This document shows positions 21,804 through 22,007 of a DNA stretch of 22,007 nt, piece by piece. This stretch comes from Chloroflexota bacterium (GTDB lineage: Bacteria > Chloroflexota > Dormibacteria > CF-121), in assembly GCA_005880605.1 (NCBI GenBank), contig VBIS01000115.1, forward strand, positions 19,508 through 41,514. The letters are read 5' to 3'. The stretch's first letter is position 1. Each line of letters starts with the position of its first letter. Position numbers and translations under genes: made by a program. Under the pieces are notes generated by a model. That model was given only the letters and a program-made list of their open reading frames with translations. It was not told the origin of the DNA and did no database searches.

Positions 21804-21829
21804 ATCGTACCGCGATGTGCGCCTACAGT
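21804..21829. promoter_or_regulatory. Divergent promoters of the F420-type oxidoreductase and aldo/keto reductase genes
   Basis: Minus strand: TACGAT (21809-21804), six bases, ATG 21797, a leaderless arrangement. Plus strand: TACAGT (21824-21829), giving a start near 21836 and a leader with AGGAGG (21851-21856) before ATG 21862. So one promoter region serves a leaderless gene on one side and a conventional led gene on the other. Confidence 0.5.
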
Positions 21830-21861
21830 TAGGCCAAAGCCGATTAGAACAGGAGGATACT

Positions 21862-22007
21862 ATGGCAGATCGCACCACGACCACCGTCTCGGCGGCGCTC
21901 GCCGGGACGATCGACATCGGCGGCGACATGCCGGTCAATCGCTTCGGTTTCGGGGCGATGCGTCTCACCGGGCAAGGGATCTGGGGCGAGCCTGCCGATC
22001 GGGAGGA
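21862..22007 (+). CDS. Aldo/keto reductase, 3' end outside window
   Basis: The first 48 codons are visible: MADRTTTTVSAALAG then IGGDMPVNRFGFGAMRLTGQGIWGEPADREE. The segment RFGFGAMRLTGxGIWG is the N-terminal strand and loop of NADPH-dependent aldo/keto reductases; the catalytic Asp-Tyr-Lys-His tetrad lies beyond the window. AGGAGG five bases before ATG is a near-perfect ribosome site. It is transcribed away from the F420-type oxidoreductase. Confidence 0.85.
   Translation, partial: MADRTTTTVSAALAGTIDIGGDMPVNRFGFGAMRLTGQGIWGEPADRE

Overview
This is a high-GC bacterial chromosomal segment with short intergenic gaps. It has no rRNA, tRNA, CRISPR array, insertion sequence or phage gene that I can see. 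The families present (F420-type luciferase-like oxidoreductase, DUF2255, DUF5996, DUF6582-like, several DinB-like proteins, an ArsR gene next to an AHSA1/SRPBCC gene, siderophore-interacting flavoprotein) and the frequent leaderless start sites suggest a soil or freshwater Chloroflexota-type lineage, or possibly an actinobacterium. The phylum is an inference from gene content, not proven.

Layout. 1-1223: the 3' part of a NuoF-like iron-sulfur flavoprotein coupled to a small ferredoxin. 1324-1659: an unusual protein made of about 14 A-V-G-x-x pentapeptides. 1752-2424: ArsR regulator followed by a broken SRPBCC gene. 2434-3597: thiolase. 3603-4403 (minus): membrane-anchored unknown. 4404-5665: a DUF1326-like remnant, a DinB-like protein and an N-terminally truncated VOC gene. 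5665-6531: short-chain dehydrogenase. 6565-7622 (minus): small DUF6582-like protein and siderophore-interacting protein. 7738-11854: a tightly overlapping signalling operon with a membrane histidine kinase, an Rcp1-type receiver protein, a receiver-GGDEF diguanylate cyclase and a secreted amino-acid-type binding lipoprotein. 11867-13912: small membrane protein (minus), DedA, proline racemase family. 13909-14502 (minus) MarC; 14542-14931 DUF2255; 14935-15849 (minus) DUF5996. 15867-17348: DinB, a truncated CopD-like membrane protein and a four-helix membrane protein, closed by a terminator hairpin around the last stop codon. 17387-17620 (minus): glycine-rich membrane protein. 17747-19137 (minus): YceI-like protein and an orphan OmpR-type regulator. 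19250-21797 (minus): zinc alcohol dehydrogenase, OsmC and an F420-type oxidoreductase. 21862-end: start of an aldo/keto reductase.

The most interesting points are: (1) the four-gene signalling operon that pairs a Cph1-like kinase with c-di-GMP synthesis and a periplasmic binding protein but has no transport permeases; (2) repeated leaderless promoters with a TAnnnT box exactly six bases before the start codon, including a self-complementary -10 box that appears to drive two divergent genes; (3) the A-V-G-x-x repeat protein; (4) at least four genes that look freshly broken at their edges (SRPBCC, DUF1326, VOC, CopD), which means either recent decay or consensus/assembly errors; (5) a perfect 18-bp palindrome upstream of the YceI/response-regulator operon. 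Much of the rest is ordinary redox and membrane housekeeping.
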